Assembly: GCA_965242785.1 (NCBI GenBank) | Contig: CBDETA010000004.1 | Span: 62,001 to 126,000, forward strand | Reading direction: 5' to 3' | Length of the DNA stretch: 64,000 bases | Source: Maricaulis sp965242785 | Lineage (GTDB): Bacteria; Pseudomonadota; Alphaproteobacteria; Caulobacterales; Maricaulaceae | In this document: positions 8,235 through 16,546 of the stretch, piece by piece | How the letters are laid out: the number at the start of each line of letters is the position of its first letter | Position numbering within the stretch: the stretch's first letter is position 1 | Notes under the pieces: generated by a model | What the model was told of the DNA's origin: nothing | What the model saw: only the letters and a program-made list of their open reading frames with translations | The model's database searches: none | Made by a program: the position numbers and the translations under genes

Positions 8235-8627
8235 ATGCGTATGAATTTGGCCGCTGCCCTCGTGGGCGGCGTATTTCTGATGGCCTGCTCGGCCGCGGAA
8301 GACGTCTCCGCCATGGACGACACCTCGACGGTTCCGGCTGCTGAAGCCTCTGTCGAAACCGATGGCGACACCACCGATACCGCTGCAGTCTCCGAAACGA
8401 CCGCAGTGACGGAAATCCCCGCTGAAACCACCGAAGCTCCGGTGAGCGAAGCCACTGTTACGGAAGCTGTCGAAGTGACTGAAGACGCTCCGATGTGCGC
8501 CCAGGACTATGCGCCGGTTTGCGGCGCTGATGGCGAAACCTACGGCAATGCCTGCGAAGCCCAAGCTGCTGGCATCGAAGTCTCTGCCGAAGGCGAATGC
8601 CACCCGGAAGGCGCCGAAGAGCACTAA
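8235..8627 (+). CDS. Kazal-type serine protease inhibitor lipoprotein
   Basis: A 130-residue protein with signal MRMNLAAALVGGVFLMAC, the lipobox ending at Cys18. A Thr/Glu/Ala-rich acidic linker about 65 residues long (repeated TEA, ETT and SEAT units) reaches to residue 82. A C-terminal Kazal domain follows (CAQDYAPVCGADGETYGNAC, then GEC). The linker probably extends the inhibitor away from the membrane. It resembles the upstream gene only in the Kazal module. A strong hairpin with T-rich tail follows at 8638. Confidence 0.85.
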   Translation: MRMNLAAALVGGVFLMACSAAEDVSAMDDTSTVPAAEASVETDGDTTDTAAVSETTAVTEIPAETTEAPVSEATVTEAVEVTEDAPMCAQDYAPVCGADGETYGNACEAQAAGIEVSAEGECHPEGAEEH

Positions 8628-8637
8628 GGCGTCCGGA

Positions 8638-8683
8638 CGCGAGGGTGGAGCCGCCTTCCCACGGCCACCCTCGCGGCCTTTCT
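8638..8683 (+). terminator. Rho-independent terminator after the Kazal genes
   Basis: An 11-base stem (CGCGAGGGTGG at 8638-8648 with its complement at 8665-8675) and a 16-base loop are followed by gcctttct. It can serve the Kazal gene upstream; the convergent lipoprotein gene ends at 8682 in the tail. Confidence 0.7.
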
Positions 8684-9275
8684 AGTCGCTCGCGCCCCAG
8701 GGCGCCGGCGGGGTTTCGACCGGTTGCGTCAGGTCGAACACAGCCCGGAAATGACGCCCCTCCCGATCCAGCCCATAGGTCAGCGCTCCGTCCTCGATCT
8801 CCAGGAACCACACATTCGCCGCCGAAGCGGGAATGGCATTGTGAACGAACAGGTCGCGCGAATAGGGATCGGCCGGAAACTCAACCCGCAAGGCATCACC
8901 GACCGGCGCCGACAGGCCGCCATACTGGGTCAGCACATCCTCGCTGCCATCCTCGTGGCGGTGGTCATGCTTGAGCTGCAGTCGGCCATCCTGGCGTGTC
9001 AGCACCCAGGTGCGGGAGCGATCCTCACCGACATGCAGCGGCACCCGGATCTCGTCCGGCGAACAGGTGCGCACATGCGCCACAAGCCGTTCCTCACGCC
9101 AGTCTGCGTCACGGGGATCATCGCCCAGCACCCGGCCTTCAAAGGCCTCGCCGCATCGGGCCATCAGGGCATCAAACAGCCCGCTGGCCTGAGTGTCGAC
9201 CGGGTCTGCGGATTGTGACGGGGAACAGGCGCACAAAACCGTCAGGGCCACGCCAACTGCAAGTGTCTGTTTCAT
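8682..9275 (-). CDS. Lipoprotein of unknown function
   Basis: 197 residues with a signal MKQTLAVGVALTVLCAC; a lipobox (LCAC) is visible at residues 14-17. The mature part begins SPSQSADPVD. The body has conserved-looking segments: a cysteine pair (CGEAFEGRVLGDDP and VRTCSPDEIRVPLHVG), then HDHRHEDGSEDVLTQYGG and FPADPYSRDLFVHNAIPASAANVWFLEIE. I do not recognise a named family. It faces the Kazal genes tail to tail and belongs to the same accessory block. Confidence 0.75.
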   Translation of the reverse strand: MKQTLAVGVALTVLCACSPSQSADPVDTQASGLFDALMARCGEAFEGRVLGDDPRDADWREERLVAHVRTCSPDEIRVPLHVGEDRSRTWVLTRQDGRLQLKHDHRHEDGSEDVLTQYGGLSAPVGDALRVEFPADPYSRDLFVHNAIPASAANVWFLEIEDGALTYGLDREGRHFRAVFDLTQPVETPPAPWGASD

Positions 9276-9433
9276 GGGGTTTTCCTTGCCGCTGCCCCAT
9301 AACCTGCCCCATCCCTTCCGTTATGGAAACAGTCACTTTCGCCAGCGGGTCTGGGTGGGCGGTGCCGGGCAGCCTATCTTCACGGTCAAGGACGCGTCCA
9401 AAGCGGACGCCTTGAAATGAAGGGAGGCCCCTC

Positions 9434-10285
9434 ATGGCCACGACAGACACCCTGAACAAGACCCGCCGGATCACGAAGATCTCGCGCGGACTGCCGACCT
9501 CGGACGGGGCCGGCGTGAAGCTGACCCGGATGCTGGGCCATCGCGGCCTGATGGATCTGGACCCGTTTTTGATGCTGGACCAGATCCGCTCGGACGAGAG
9601 CGCCGACTACATGGCCGGCTTTCCCAACCACCCGCATCGCGGCTTTGAAACCGTGACCATCATGCTGGATGGCAAGATGCGCCATGGCGACAACAAGGGT
9701 CATTCCGGCGTCATCGAGGGCGGCGGCATCCAGTGGATGACGGCCGGCCGCGGCATCGTGCATTCAGAGCTTCCCGAGCAGGATAATGGTCGGCTCTGGG
9801 GCTTTCAGCTCTGGGTCAATTTGCCGGCGCGCCTGAAGATGACTGATCCGGGCTATCAGGAGTTTTCCAAGGACGAGGTGCCGGTGGAAACGCGCGAAGG
9901 CGCAAGCCTGCGTGTGCTGGCCGGTCGCACGATGAATGGTCTGGAAGGTCCGGCCAAATCAGTCTCGATCCAGCCGACCCTGATCGATATCACGCTGGAA
10001 CCCGGCGCCACGCTGACCGAGGCCATCGACCCCGGACACACGGCCTTCATCGCCGTCTACAAGGGCTCGGTTTCGACCGGTGAAGGCCGAGTCGATGATC
10101 CCGATCTGGGCGTTCTGGAAGACGGCGACATGATCGAGCTGAAGGCCGGGCCGGACGGTGCCAGCCTGTTGCTGGTCGCCGGCAAGCCGATCAACGAACC
10201 GGTCGCCCGCTACGGCCCCTTCGTGATGAACACGGAAGCCGAGCTGCACCAGGCGGTGCGGGACTTCCAGGCGGGACGGTTCTGA
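9434..10285 (+). CDS. Pirin family protein
   Basis: A 283-residue bicupin. The N-terminal cupin carries the pirin metal motif HPHRGFETVTIMLDGKMRHGD with His ligands at about 68, 70 and 112-115. The segment GIQWMTAGRGIVHSELPE follows. The C-terminal domain begins near residue 150. Bacterial pirins are iron proteins with quercetinase or regulatory roles; the role here is not determined. A plausible AGGGAGG site precedes ATG 9434. A hairpin lies directly after the stop. Confidence 0.92.
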   Translation: MATTDTLNKTRRITKISRGLPTSDGAGVKLTRMLGHRGLMDLDPFLMLDQIRSDESADYMAGFPNHPHRGFETVTIMLDGKMRHGDNKGHSGVIEGGGIQWMTAGRGIVHSELPEQDNGRLWGFQLWVNLPARLKMTDPGYQEFSKDEVPVETREGASLRVLAGRTMNGLEGPAKSVSIQPTLIDITLEPGATLTEAIDPGHTAFIAVYKGSVSTGEGRVDDPDLGVLEDGDMIELKAGPDGASLLLVAGKPINEPVARYGPFVMNTEAELHQAVRDFQAGRF

Positions 10286-10296
10286 TCCCAATGCAA

Positions 10297-10323
10297 AAGG
10301 CGCGAACCCCGGGTTCGCGCCTT
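10297..10323. terminator. Hairpin between convergent pirin and def genes
   Basis: A near-perfect 13-base stem (AAGGCGCGAACCC against its complement) with a one-base loop, flanked by A-rich bases on the left and cttatatt on the right. It can act bidirectionally for the pirin and def transcripts. Confidence 0.7.
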
Positions 10324-10338
10324 ATATTGCGATGACGA

Positions 10339-10863
10339 TCAGGCCGCGTCGCGGTCCTTGTTCTTCTCGACCTTCTTCACCTTCTGAACCGCGCGCTGGC
10401 GTTTCAGACGCGACAGATAATCGATGAAGAGCACGCCTTCCAGGTGGTCCATCTCGTGCTGGATGCAGACCGCGTACATGCCCTCGGCGATCTCGTCGAC
10501 TTCATTGCCGTCATAATCGAGATACTGCACGCGGATGCGATCCGGGCGTTCCACCTCGTCATAATAGGTCGGCACCGACAGGCAACCCTCTTCATAGGGT
10601 TTCAGCGTGTCGGACGGGTCTGACAGAACGGGATTGACGAAGAATTTCGGCTGCGGCTCCTCGTCCGGGCGCGCCAGATCCATCACGATGACGCGCTTGG
10701 GCACGCCGATCTGGATCGCCGCCAGGCCGATGCCATCGGCCGCATACATCGTCTCCAGCATGTCATCCATCAGCGCGCGCAGATCATCATCAACGCGCTC
10801 AACAGGTTGCGAGACTTCCTTCAGGATCGGGTCCGGGACGGTGCGAATTTCACGTATAGCCAT
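10339..10863 (-). CDS. def: Peptide deformylase
   Basis: Def removes the N-formyl group from nascent proteins. From ATG 10863 it is 174 residues; the frame extends upstream without homology, so the shorter start is preferred. Motif 1 is GIGLAAIQIG (44-53), motif 2 EEGCLSVP with metal ligand Cys94, and motif 3 QHEMDHLEG with His136, Glu137 and His140. The lysine-rich C-terminal tail (VQKVKKVEKNKD) is an extension. It follows rmuC on the same strand with a 31-base gap, so they may be co-transcribed. Confidence 0.96.
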   Translation of the reverse strand: MAIREIRTVPDPILKEVSQPVERVDDDLRALMDDMLETMYAADGIGLAAIQIGVPKRVIVMDLARPDEEPQPKFFVNPVLSDPSDTLKPYEEGCLSVPTYYDEVERPDRIRVQYLDYDGNEVDEIAEGMYAVCIQHEMDHLEGVLFIDYLSRLKRQRAVQKVKKVEKNKDRDAA

Positions 10864-10894
10864 ACGCCCTAGATAATCCGGCAGGCTCAAGGGT

Positions 10895-12361
10895 TCAAGA
10901 ATCGACCGCTTCTGGCGCCTGCAGGGCCGGCGCATCGCTGTCCGGCTCGACCCCGGCGGCATCGAGATAGTCCGACGGCAGGGATTTGCGGGCATTGGCG
11001 CCCAACGTCTTCAGCATCTCGGTCTGGCGCACCAGATTGCCGCGCCCTTCCACCAGCTTGCCCTTGGCCGCCGACCAGGCATCCTTGGCGCTGTCGATGC
11101 GCTTGCCGACAGTTTCCAGATCAGAGACGAAGCCCTCGAACTTGTCGTAGAGTGCGCCGGCCCGGTCGGCGATGTCGATGGCGTGGCGGTTCTGGCGGTC
11201 GATCGTCCACAGATTGCCCACCGTGCGCATCGCCATCATCAGCGTGGTCGGCGTGGCGATCATCACATTGCGGTCCCAGGCATAGCCGGACAGCTCCGGA
11301 TCATTCTGCAGCGCCAACGAGGCCGCACCCTCCAGGGGAATGAACATCAGGGTGAAGTTCACGCCCTCATAGAACCGCGCATAGTCCTTCTCGCCCAGCG
11401 CCTTGATGTGGGCCCGGACGGAGGCGAGGTGCTGTTTCAGGGCTGTCTTGCGCGCCTCTTCGTCTTCGGCATTCACACAGCGCTCGAAAGCAATCAGCGA
11501 GACCTTGGAGTCGATAACCAGGCGGTGTTCGCCGGGCATTTCCACGATCACGTCGGGCCGCAACAGGGCGCCGTCCTCATTGCGCTCGGACTGCTGGGTG
11601 AAATAATGCTCGTTCTCGCGCAGACCGGCGCGCTCCAGGATGGTCGACAAGACCATCTCGCCCCAATCGCCCTGCACCTTGGAGGATGCCCGCAGCGCAT
11701 TGGCCAGATTCTGGGCATCCTCGGACATGCGGGCCGCATCCTTGCGCACCGTGTCCATCAATTGCTTGATCTCGCCGGCATGACCGGAGCGCTCAGCGGC
11801 GTCCTTCTCCACCTTGTCGCGGAATTCCTTGAGCTGTTCGCGCAGCGGGTTGAGCAGGGTCTGCAGGTTTTCCGTGCTCTGCTTGTTCAGCTCGGCGCCG
11901 GAGGATTTTAGGATTTCACTGGCCGCAAGCTTGAACTGTTCGGTCAGGCGCTCGCGCGCCTTTTCCAGCTCCGCCAGCTTGTCGGCATGGTGTTCCAGCG
12001 TGGCCTCATGGGCCGATTTCAGGCTGGCATGGGCGCGGTCCAGCGCGTCCTTCTCCTGCTCGAGCTGTTCCAGCTTGGCGCGCAGGCGGTCACGCTCTTC
12101 CACGGCGCTTTCCAGCCGGGCGACCTGTTCGCGGGCCGTGGCGGCCGCCTGGGCGTTCTCCTCGGCGCGGCGGCGCCAGTCATCGCGCTCGGCCTGCAGG
12201 GCTTCGGCCTGGTCAGCGCTGAACCCGTCCTGCACCTGCGGACGGCGCATTATCAGCACGAGCAGCATCACGGCCACCAGGGCCAGACCGGTGAGCACCA
12301 GCCAGGTTTCGAGCGCAATATCGGTCAGGGTCATCGCATCACTTTCGGGTTCATTGGGCAT
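10895..12361 (-). CDS. rmuC: DNA recombination protein RmuC
   Basis: 488 residues with an N-terminal transmembrane anchor (about 18-40), a long coiled coil from about 55 to 180 rich in Glu, Lys, Arg and Ala, and the RmuC domain (about 195-440) with typical segments KVQGDWGEMVLSTILERAGL, RLVIDSKVSL and MFIPLEGAA. RmuC limits sequence inversions between short repeats and is predicted to carry a restriction-endonuclease-like fold. An internal ATG at 12334 is an alternative start that trims nine residues. The neighbour def lies downstream. Confidence 0.93.
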   Translation of the reverse strand: MPNEPESDAMTLTDIALETWLVLTGLALVAVMLLVLIMRRPQVQDGFSADQAEALQAERDDWRRRAEENAQAAATAREQVARLESAVEERDRLRAKLEQLEQEKDALDRAHASLKSAHEATLEHHADKLAELEKARERLTEQFKLAASEILKSSGAELNKQSTENLQTLLNPLREQLKEFRDKVEKDAAERSGHAGEIKQLMDTVRKDAARMSEDAQNLANALRASSKVQGDWGEMVLSTILERAGLRENEHYFTQQSERNEDGALLRPDVIVEMPGEHRLVIDSKVSLIAFERCVNAEDEEARKTALKQHLASVRAHIKALGEKDYARFYEGVNFTLMFIPLEGAASLALQNDPELSGYAWDRNVMIATPTTLMMAMRTVGNLWTIDRQNRHAIDIADRAGALYDKFEGFVSDLETVGKRIDSAKDAWSAAKGKLVEGRGNLVRQTEMLKTLGANARKSLPSDYLDAAGVEPDSDAPALQAPEAVDS

Positions 12362-12485
12362 TCTGCGTGAGTCGGATCAGCCCGGCCAGCATGCCGCGTA
12401 CCGGCGCCAAAACCTGTCACCCCCTGAGACGCGAAACCGGCCCGCAACTTGCGTTCGGACGGTGCAACGAGATTGGGAGGCCTCA

Positions 12486-13604
12486 ATGCGCGCGCGGATC
12501 GTTTCAATCAAGGACATGACACCCCAGCTGATCCTGCTCTGGAACAGTTGGGCGTGCCCGGATGGGCGGTTGGTGAGCCCCTATCTGCGCTTTGAATTCA
12601 CCGAGACCGTGGCGAGGGCCCGGGGCGATGTCCGCATCGCGATCCTGGAAGATGACGGCGAGGTTGTGGGCTTCTTCCCCCATCACCAGGCCAATGGCGG
12701 CGTGATCCGCCCGGTCGGCGCACCAATGAGCGACTACCAGGGTGTCATCGCCGGTGACTACCGCCGGATCGATCTGGAGGCTTTGGTGCGCGCCCTGCCC
12801 GGCTCTTCGCTGGTGTTCGACAACTGGTACTGCCCGCTGGGCGGTCGCGCCGATGCCCGCCGTGAGCGCGACGGCAGTGTGGTGGTCGACCTGACCGAGG
12901 GCGCGGAGGCGTATTTTGCGGACCGCCGGGCGCTTCACAAGGACCAGTTCAAGAAAGCCGACCGGCGGCTGCGCGCGGCACGGCGCGAGTTTGGCGATGT
13001 CCGTGTGCAGCTCGGCGACCCCAAGGGGTCGGCCTTTGCAGCACTGACGCGCTGGAAGAGCGAACAATACACCGCCACCGGCAAGCTGGACGTGTTCGGC
13101 ATTGACTGGGTGCAGTCCGTGCTGGCTGACCTGCGCCGGCGCGAGGGACAGGAATTCTCCGGGCTCACGGCATCGCTGTGGTTCGGTGACCGGCTGGCGG
13201 CGGTCGAGTTCGGCCTGGTCGCGGGCGACATCTATCATTCCTGGTTCCCGGCCTACGCCCCGGAGCTGGGCCGCTTCTCGCCCGGCCTGCTGCTGTTGCA
13301 CGGCCTGTTCGAGCGCGCCCACGAGCGTGATCTCCACCGGATCGATCTCGGCCGCGGCGGCGCGCATTACAAGAAATACTATGCCAGCTATGAAGTGCCG
13401 CTGGACCAGGGCCGCGTGCTGACCCCCGGGCTGGCGGCTGCCGGCATCCGCGGTTGGGAAATGGCAGAGACTGCGGCCCGCATCATGCCGCAAAAACTGG
13501 CTGAACTGCCGGTGCGCGTGCGCCGGCGTTGGTCGCAGGTGAGCGCCTTCCAGCCGCGCATGACCTCGCGCCTGGCCAGCCTGGCCGGATCGATCTCGCT
13601 CTGA
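12486..13604 (+). CDS. FemAB/CelD-like GNAT N-acetyltransferase
   Basis: From ATG 12486, preceded by GGGAGG, the protein is 372 residues. It looks like the CelD/BcsL group of acetyltransferases (Acetyltransf_6): an N-terminal GNAT-like half followed by the core around WFGDRLAAVEFGLVAGDIYHSW, then the strand-helix segment LGRFSPGLLLLHGLFERAHE and the conserved IDLGRGGAHYKKYY near the C-terminus. Relatives act in exopolysaccharide or cellulose synthesis and in peptidoglycan bridge formation. The acceptor here is unknown. Confidence 0.8.
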   Translation: MRARIVSIKDMTPQLILLWNSWACPDGRLVSPYLRFEFTETVARARGDVRIAILEDDGEVVGFFPHHQANGGVIRPVGAPMSDYQGVIAGDYRRIDLEALVRALPGSSLVFDNWYCPLGGRADARRERDGSVVVDLTEGAEAYFADRRALHKDQFKKADRRLRAARREFGDVRVQLGDPKGSAFAALTRWKSEQYTATGKLDVFGIDWVQSVLADLRRREGQEFSGLTASLWFGDRLAAVEFGLVAGDIYHSWFPAYAPELGRFSPGLLLLHGLFERAHERDLHRIDLGRGGAHYKKYYASYEVPLDQGRVLTPGLAAAGIRGWEMAETAARIMPQKLAELPVRVRRRWSQVSAFQPRMTSRLASLAGSISL

Positions 13605-13700
13605 CGGCTACAGCCACTTTCCCGTCATCACACCCGCGCGAACCCCTTCAAACCGGCCCCGCAACGCCCTAGTTTAGGCGCAAACAAGGGAGACAGGTTC

Positions 13701-14828
13701 ATGCGTGTTGTGGCGAGCGGACTGATTGCGGTGGCCCTGAGCGGTGCGGCACTGGCACAAACCGAGATTCACGAGACCGAACAGGCCGATTTCTCGGTCG
13801 AGACAGTGGCAACGGGACTGGAATTTCCCTGGTCCATCGCCTTCCTGCCGGACGGCGACATGCTGGTCTCCGAGCGCGAGGGCCGTTTGCGCTATATCGA
13901 CGACGGCAGTCTGCGCGACGCCCCGATTGCCGGCCTGCCGGACATTGCCGTGGTCAACCAAGGTGGCCTTCTGGGCCTGGCCCTGCACCCGGATTTCGAA
14001 ACCACCCGCTGGGTCTATTTCGCCTTTGCCGAAGGCAGTGCGAGTGCCAACCACACCGCCCTCGCCCGCGGCCGGCTGAGCGCGGACGGCACGGCCCTTG
14101 AAGACGTCGACACCCTGTTCCGGGTCAATTTCGAAAAGGAGCGCGGTTTCCATTTCGGCGGTCGAATCCAGTTCCTCGAGGACAGCACGCTGTTGCTGAC
14201 GCTGGGTGATGGCGGGCTTCACCGGACCGAGGCCCAGAACCTGTCCAATCACCTCGGCACGATCATCCGGTTGAATGACGACGGCTCGGTACCGTTCGAC
14301 AATCCCTACACCTCCGCCCGCGGCGCCCAGCCGGAAATCTACTCCCATGGCCACCGCAACGTTCAGGGCATCGCCATCAACCCGGCGACCGGATCGGTCT
14401 GGGCACACGAGCACGGCGCCCGTGGCGGCGACGAGATCAACATCGTGCGCCCGGGCCTGAATTATGGCTGGCCGGTGATCACCTACGGCATCAATTACGA
14501 CGGCACGCCGGTCTCTGACGAAACCCGCCGGGACGGCATGGAGCAACCGGCCTGGTTCTGGGTTCCCTCCATCGCCCCGTCAGGCATGACCTTTTATGCC
14601 GGTGACGCCTTCCCCAACTGGCAGGGCGATGTCTTTGTCGGTGCACTCGCCGGCTCGATGCTGGTGCGCTATGAGGTGGATGGGGACCGGATCATATCCG
14701 AAGAGCAGTTGCTGACCGAGCGTGGGGATCGCATCCGCGACGTCGCCACCGGGCCGGACGGCCATCTCTACATCCTGACCGATGACCTGGAAGGCTCGAT
14801 TCTGCGGCTGGATCCGGTGACCCCCTAG
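13701..14828 (+). CDS. Secreted PQQ-type soluble sugar (aldose) dehydrogenase
   Basis: A 375-residue six-bladed beta-propeller of the YliI/GSDH_2 family. The signal peptide is MRVVASGLIAVALSGAALAQ. Blade motifs include GLEFPWSIAFLPDGDMLVSE, GLLGLALHPDF, HGHRNVQGIAINP and HGARGGDEINIVRPGLNYGW, the last holding residues that bind calcium and PQQ in relatives. It should oxidise aldoses in the periplasm when PQQ is available; no PQQ synthesis genes are in the window. The end overlaps the convergent transporter gene by four bases. Confidence 0.88.
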   Translation: MRVVASGLIAVALSGAALAQTEIHETEQADFSVETVATGLEFPWSIAFLPDGDMLVSEREGRLRYIDDGSLRDAPIAGLPDIAVVNQGGLLGLALHPDFETTRWVYFAFAEGSASANHTALARGRLSADGTALEDVDTLFRVNFEKERGFHFGGRIQFLEDSTLLLTLGDGGLHRTEAQNLSNHLGTIIRLNDDGSVPFDNPYTSARGAQPEIYSHGHRNVQGIAINPATGSVWAHEHGARGGDEINIVRPGLNYGWPVITYGINYDGTPVSDETRRDGMEQPAWFWVPSIAPSGMTFYAGDAFPNWQGDVFVGALAGSMLVRYEVDGDRIISEEQLLTERGDRIRDVATGPDGHLYILTDDLEGSILRLDPVTP

Positions 14829-15547
14829 CCGCGCATATCCGTCAACTTGCGCCCCTGGGCGATGTTGCGCAGCAGGTAGACGAGGGGCGTATCCACCACG
14901 GCCACCAGGATCTTGAAGATCACCTGGCCCAGGATCAGGCTACCGATGGCGGACCAGGTAACGATGCCGGCGAAGGCGACCGAGATGAAGATCGTCGAGT
15001 TGAGAATCTGCGACACGATGGTCGACAGATTGTTGCGCAGCCAAAGCCGGTTCTTGCCCTGATCGCGCTCGCGGAAATGGTGGAAAATCAACACATCCGT
15101 CAAGGCGCTGACACCAAAGGCGACCAGGCCAGCAAAATTGGTTCGGTTGCCGGAGGAGAAGACGGACACGAATTCGGCCTGACGCTCGGGCGTCCAACTT
15201 TCCGAGAGCGTCATGAAAGGCGCAATGCTTTCCACATGCATGGCATAGACCAGCAATAGTGCCATCACGATCCGCATCGCGACGCCTGTCAGCACCACGC
15301 ACAGCGCGAATCCACGGCCCCACACCTCGCTGATCACATCCGTTGCCAGATAGGTCAGACCAAAGGCCAGGGTGCCCGCCGGGACCAGCACCGAGAGCGG
15401 GCCGAAACTCACTTCGTGCACCTTGATGGCCGTCAATGCCGCCAGCACGAGGGAGACCATGAACAAGCCGGTACAGAAGAAGAGCACGAACGCCTTCCGC
15501 GTGACGCGTTCGGTATTCATCTCAACAATTGTGGACCGTTCATTCAT
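14825..15547 (-). CDS. Queuosine precursor transporter (YhhQ/VUT family)
   Basis: A 240-residue membrane protein from ATG 15547, which has GGGAG nearby upstream. The family imports preQ0/preQ1 for queuosine modification of tRNA. About six spans can be seen, with the first around residues 17-40 and conserved segments ATDVISEVWGRG, SGNRTNFAGLVAFGVSALTDV and LRNNLSTIVSQILNS. I found no preQ1 riboswitch in the 58 bases upstream. Confidence 0.88.
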   Translation of the reverse strand: MNERSTIVEMNTERVTRKAFVLFFCTGLFMVSLVLAALTAIKVHEVSFGPLSVLVPAGTLAFGLTYLATDVISEVWGRGFALCVVLTGVAMRIVMALLLVYAMHVESIAPFMTLSESWTPERQAEFVSVFSSGNRTNFAGLVAFGVSALTDVLIFHHFRERDQGKNRLWLRNNLSTIVSQILNSTIFISVAFAGIVTWSAIGSLILGQVIFKILVAVVDTPLVYLLRNIAQGRKLTDMRG

Positions 15548-15605
15548 TCCGATCTCCCGCGAATTTGTCAGAGAATAGGATGAATCGCTCGCCTGCCCAG
15601 AAAAA

Positions 15606-16211
15606 TCAGACGGACGATCGTGAACGGAACGCGGCCGCAAGCGTTCCGTCGTCCAGATAATCCAGCTCGCCGCCCACCGGTACACCCCGCGCGAGCGAAG
15701 TGACCGACACACCGGCACCATCCAGCTTGTCGGCAAGATAGTGGGCGGTGGTTTGGCCATCCACCGTGGCATTGAGTGCCAGAACGATCTCTTCAACCCC
15801 GTCCCGCCGGGCTCGCTCGATCAATTTGGCAATGTTGAGATCTTCCGGCCGGATACCATCCAGGGCGGACAGAACGCCGCCGAGCACGTGATACCGCCCC
15901 TTGAAGGCCCCGGCCCTTTCCAACGCCCACAGATCGCCGACCGTTTCCACCACGCAGATGGCGTTTTCCAGCCGGTTGGGGGCGGAACAGACGGCACAGG
16001 GGTCGCTGACATCCAGATTCCCGCATTCGGTACAGGCGCGGATCTTGTCGGCCGCATCGGCCAGGGCTTCGGCGAGCGGACGCATCACCTGGTCGCGCTT
16101 GCCCAGCAGGTGCAGAGCTGCACGGCGCGCCGAGCGGGGCCCTAGGCCCGGCAGCTTGGCCAAAAGCGTGATCAGGCGCTCGATTTCCGGGCCGGCAGAA
16201 GCGGTACGCAT
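15606..16211 (-). CDS. recR: Recombination mediator RecR
   Basis: RecR acts with RecF/RecO to load RecA at gaps. The 201-residue sequence shows an N-terminal helix-hairpin-helix (LAKLPGLGPRSARRAALHLL, 17-36), a zinc finger with Cys60, Cys63, Cys72 and Cys75, and a Toprim domain from about 84 (ICVVETVGDLWALERAG). The C-terminus has GVPVGGELDYLDDGTL. The gene is the last of a dnaX-ybaB-recR cluster typical of bacteria; ybaB lies 12 bases upstream. Confidence 0.97.
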   Translation of the reverse strand: MRTASAGPEIERLITLLAKLPGLGPRSARRAALHLLGKRDQVMRPLAEALADAADKIRACTECGNLDVSDPCAVCSAPNRLENAICVVETVGDLWALERAGAFKGRYHVLGGVLSALDGIRPEDLNIAKLIERARRDGVEEIVLALNATVDGQTTAHYLADKLDGAGVSVTSLARGVPVGGELDYLDDGTLAAAFRSRSSV

Positions 16212-16222
16212 GCGCGGCGGGC

Positions 16223-16546
16223 CTAGAAGGGCATCGACATGCCGGGCGGCAATTGCAGGCCTCCGGCAGCTTCGCGCAGGATTTCCTGCTGCTTCGCCTC
16301 GGCCTTGCGGCGCGCATCATTGTGGGCCGCCATCAACAGGTCTTCCAGGATCTCCGGCTCGTCGGGATCCATCAGTCCCTTGTCGATATTGACCTTTTTC
16401 AGGTCGCCCTTGGCCGTCATGATCAGGGTGACAAGGCCGGCACCGGATTCGCCCGTAACCTCGACCTCGTCGAGCTGCGCCTGGGCAGCCGCCATTTTCT
16501 CCTGCATGGCCTGTGCCTGCTTCATCAGGCCCATCAGGTCCTTCAT
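16223..16546 (-). CDS. YbaB/EbfC nucleoid-associated protein
   Basis: A 107-residue small basic DNA-binding protein. The opening MKDLMGLMKQAQAMQEKMAAAQ and the VEVTGESGAGLVTLIMTAKGDLKKVNID segment are characteristic. The start overlaps the dnaX stop, so the gene is translated with dnaX and recR. YbaB family proteins bend or coat DNA in the nucleoid; a link with replication restart is suggested by operon position only. Confidence 0.95.
   Translation of the reverse strand: MKDLMGLMKQAQAMQEKMAAAQAQLDEVEVTGESGAGLVTLIMTAKGDLKKVNIDKGLMDPDEPEILEDLLMAAHNDARRKAEAKQQEILREAAGGLQLPPGMSMPF

Noticed and set aside
15548..15605. A preQ1 riboswitch before the queuosine-precursor transporter
   Set aside because: The space between recR and the transporter is short and shows no preQ1 aptamer features.
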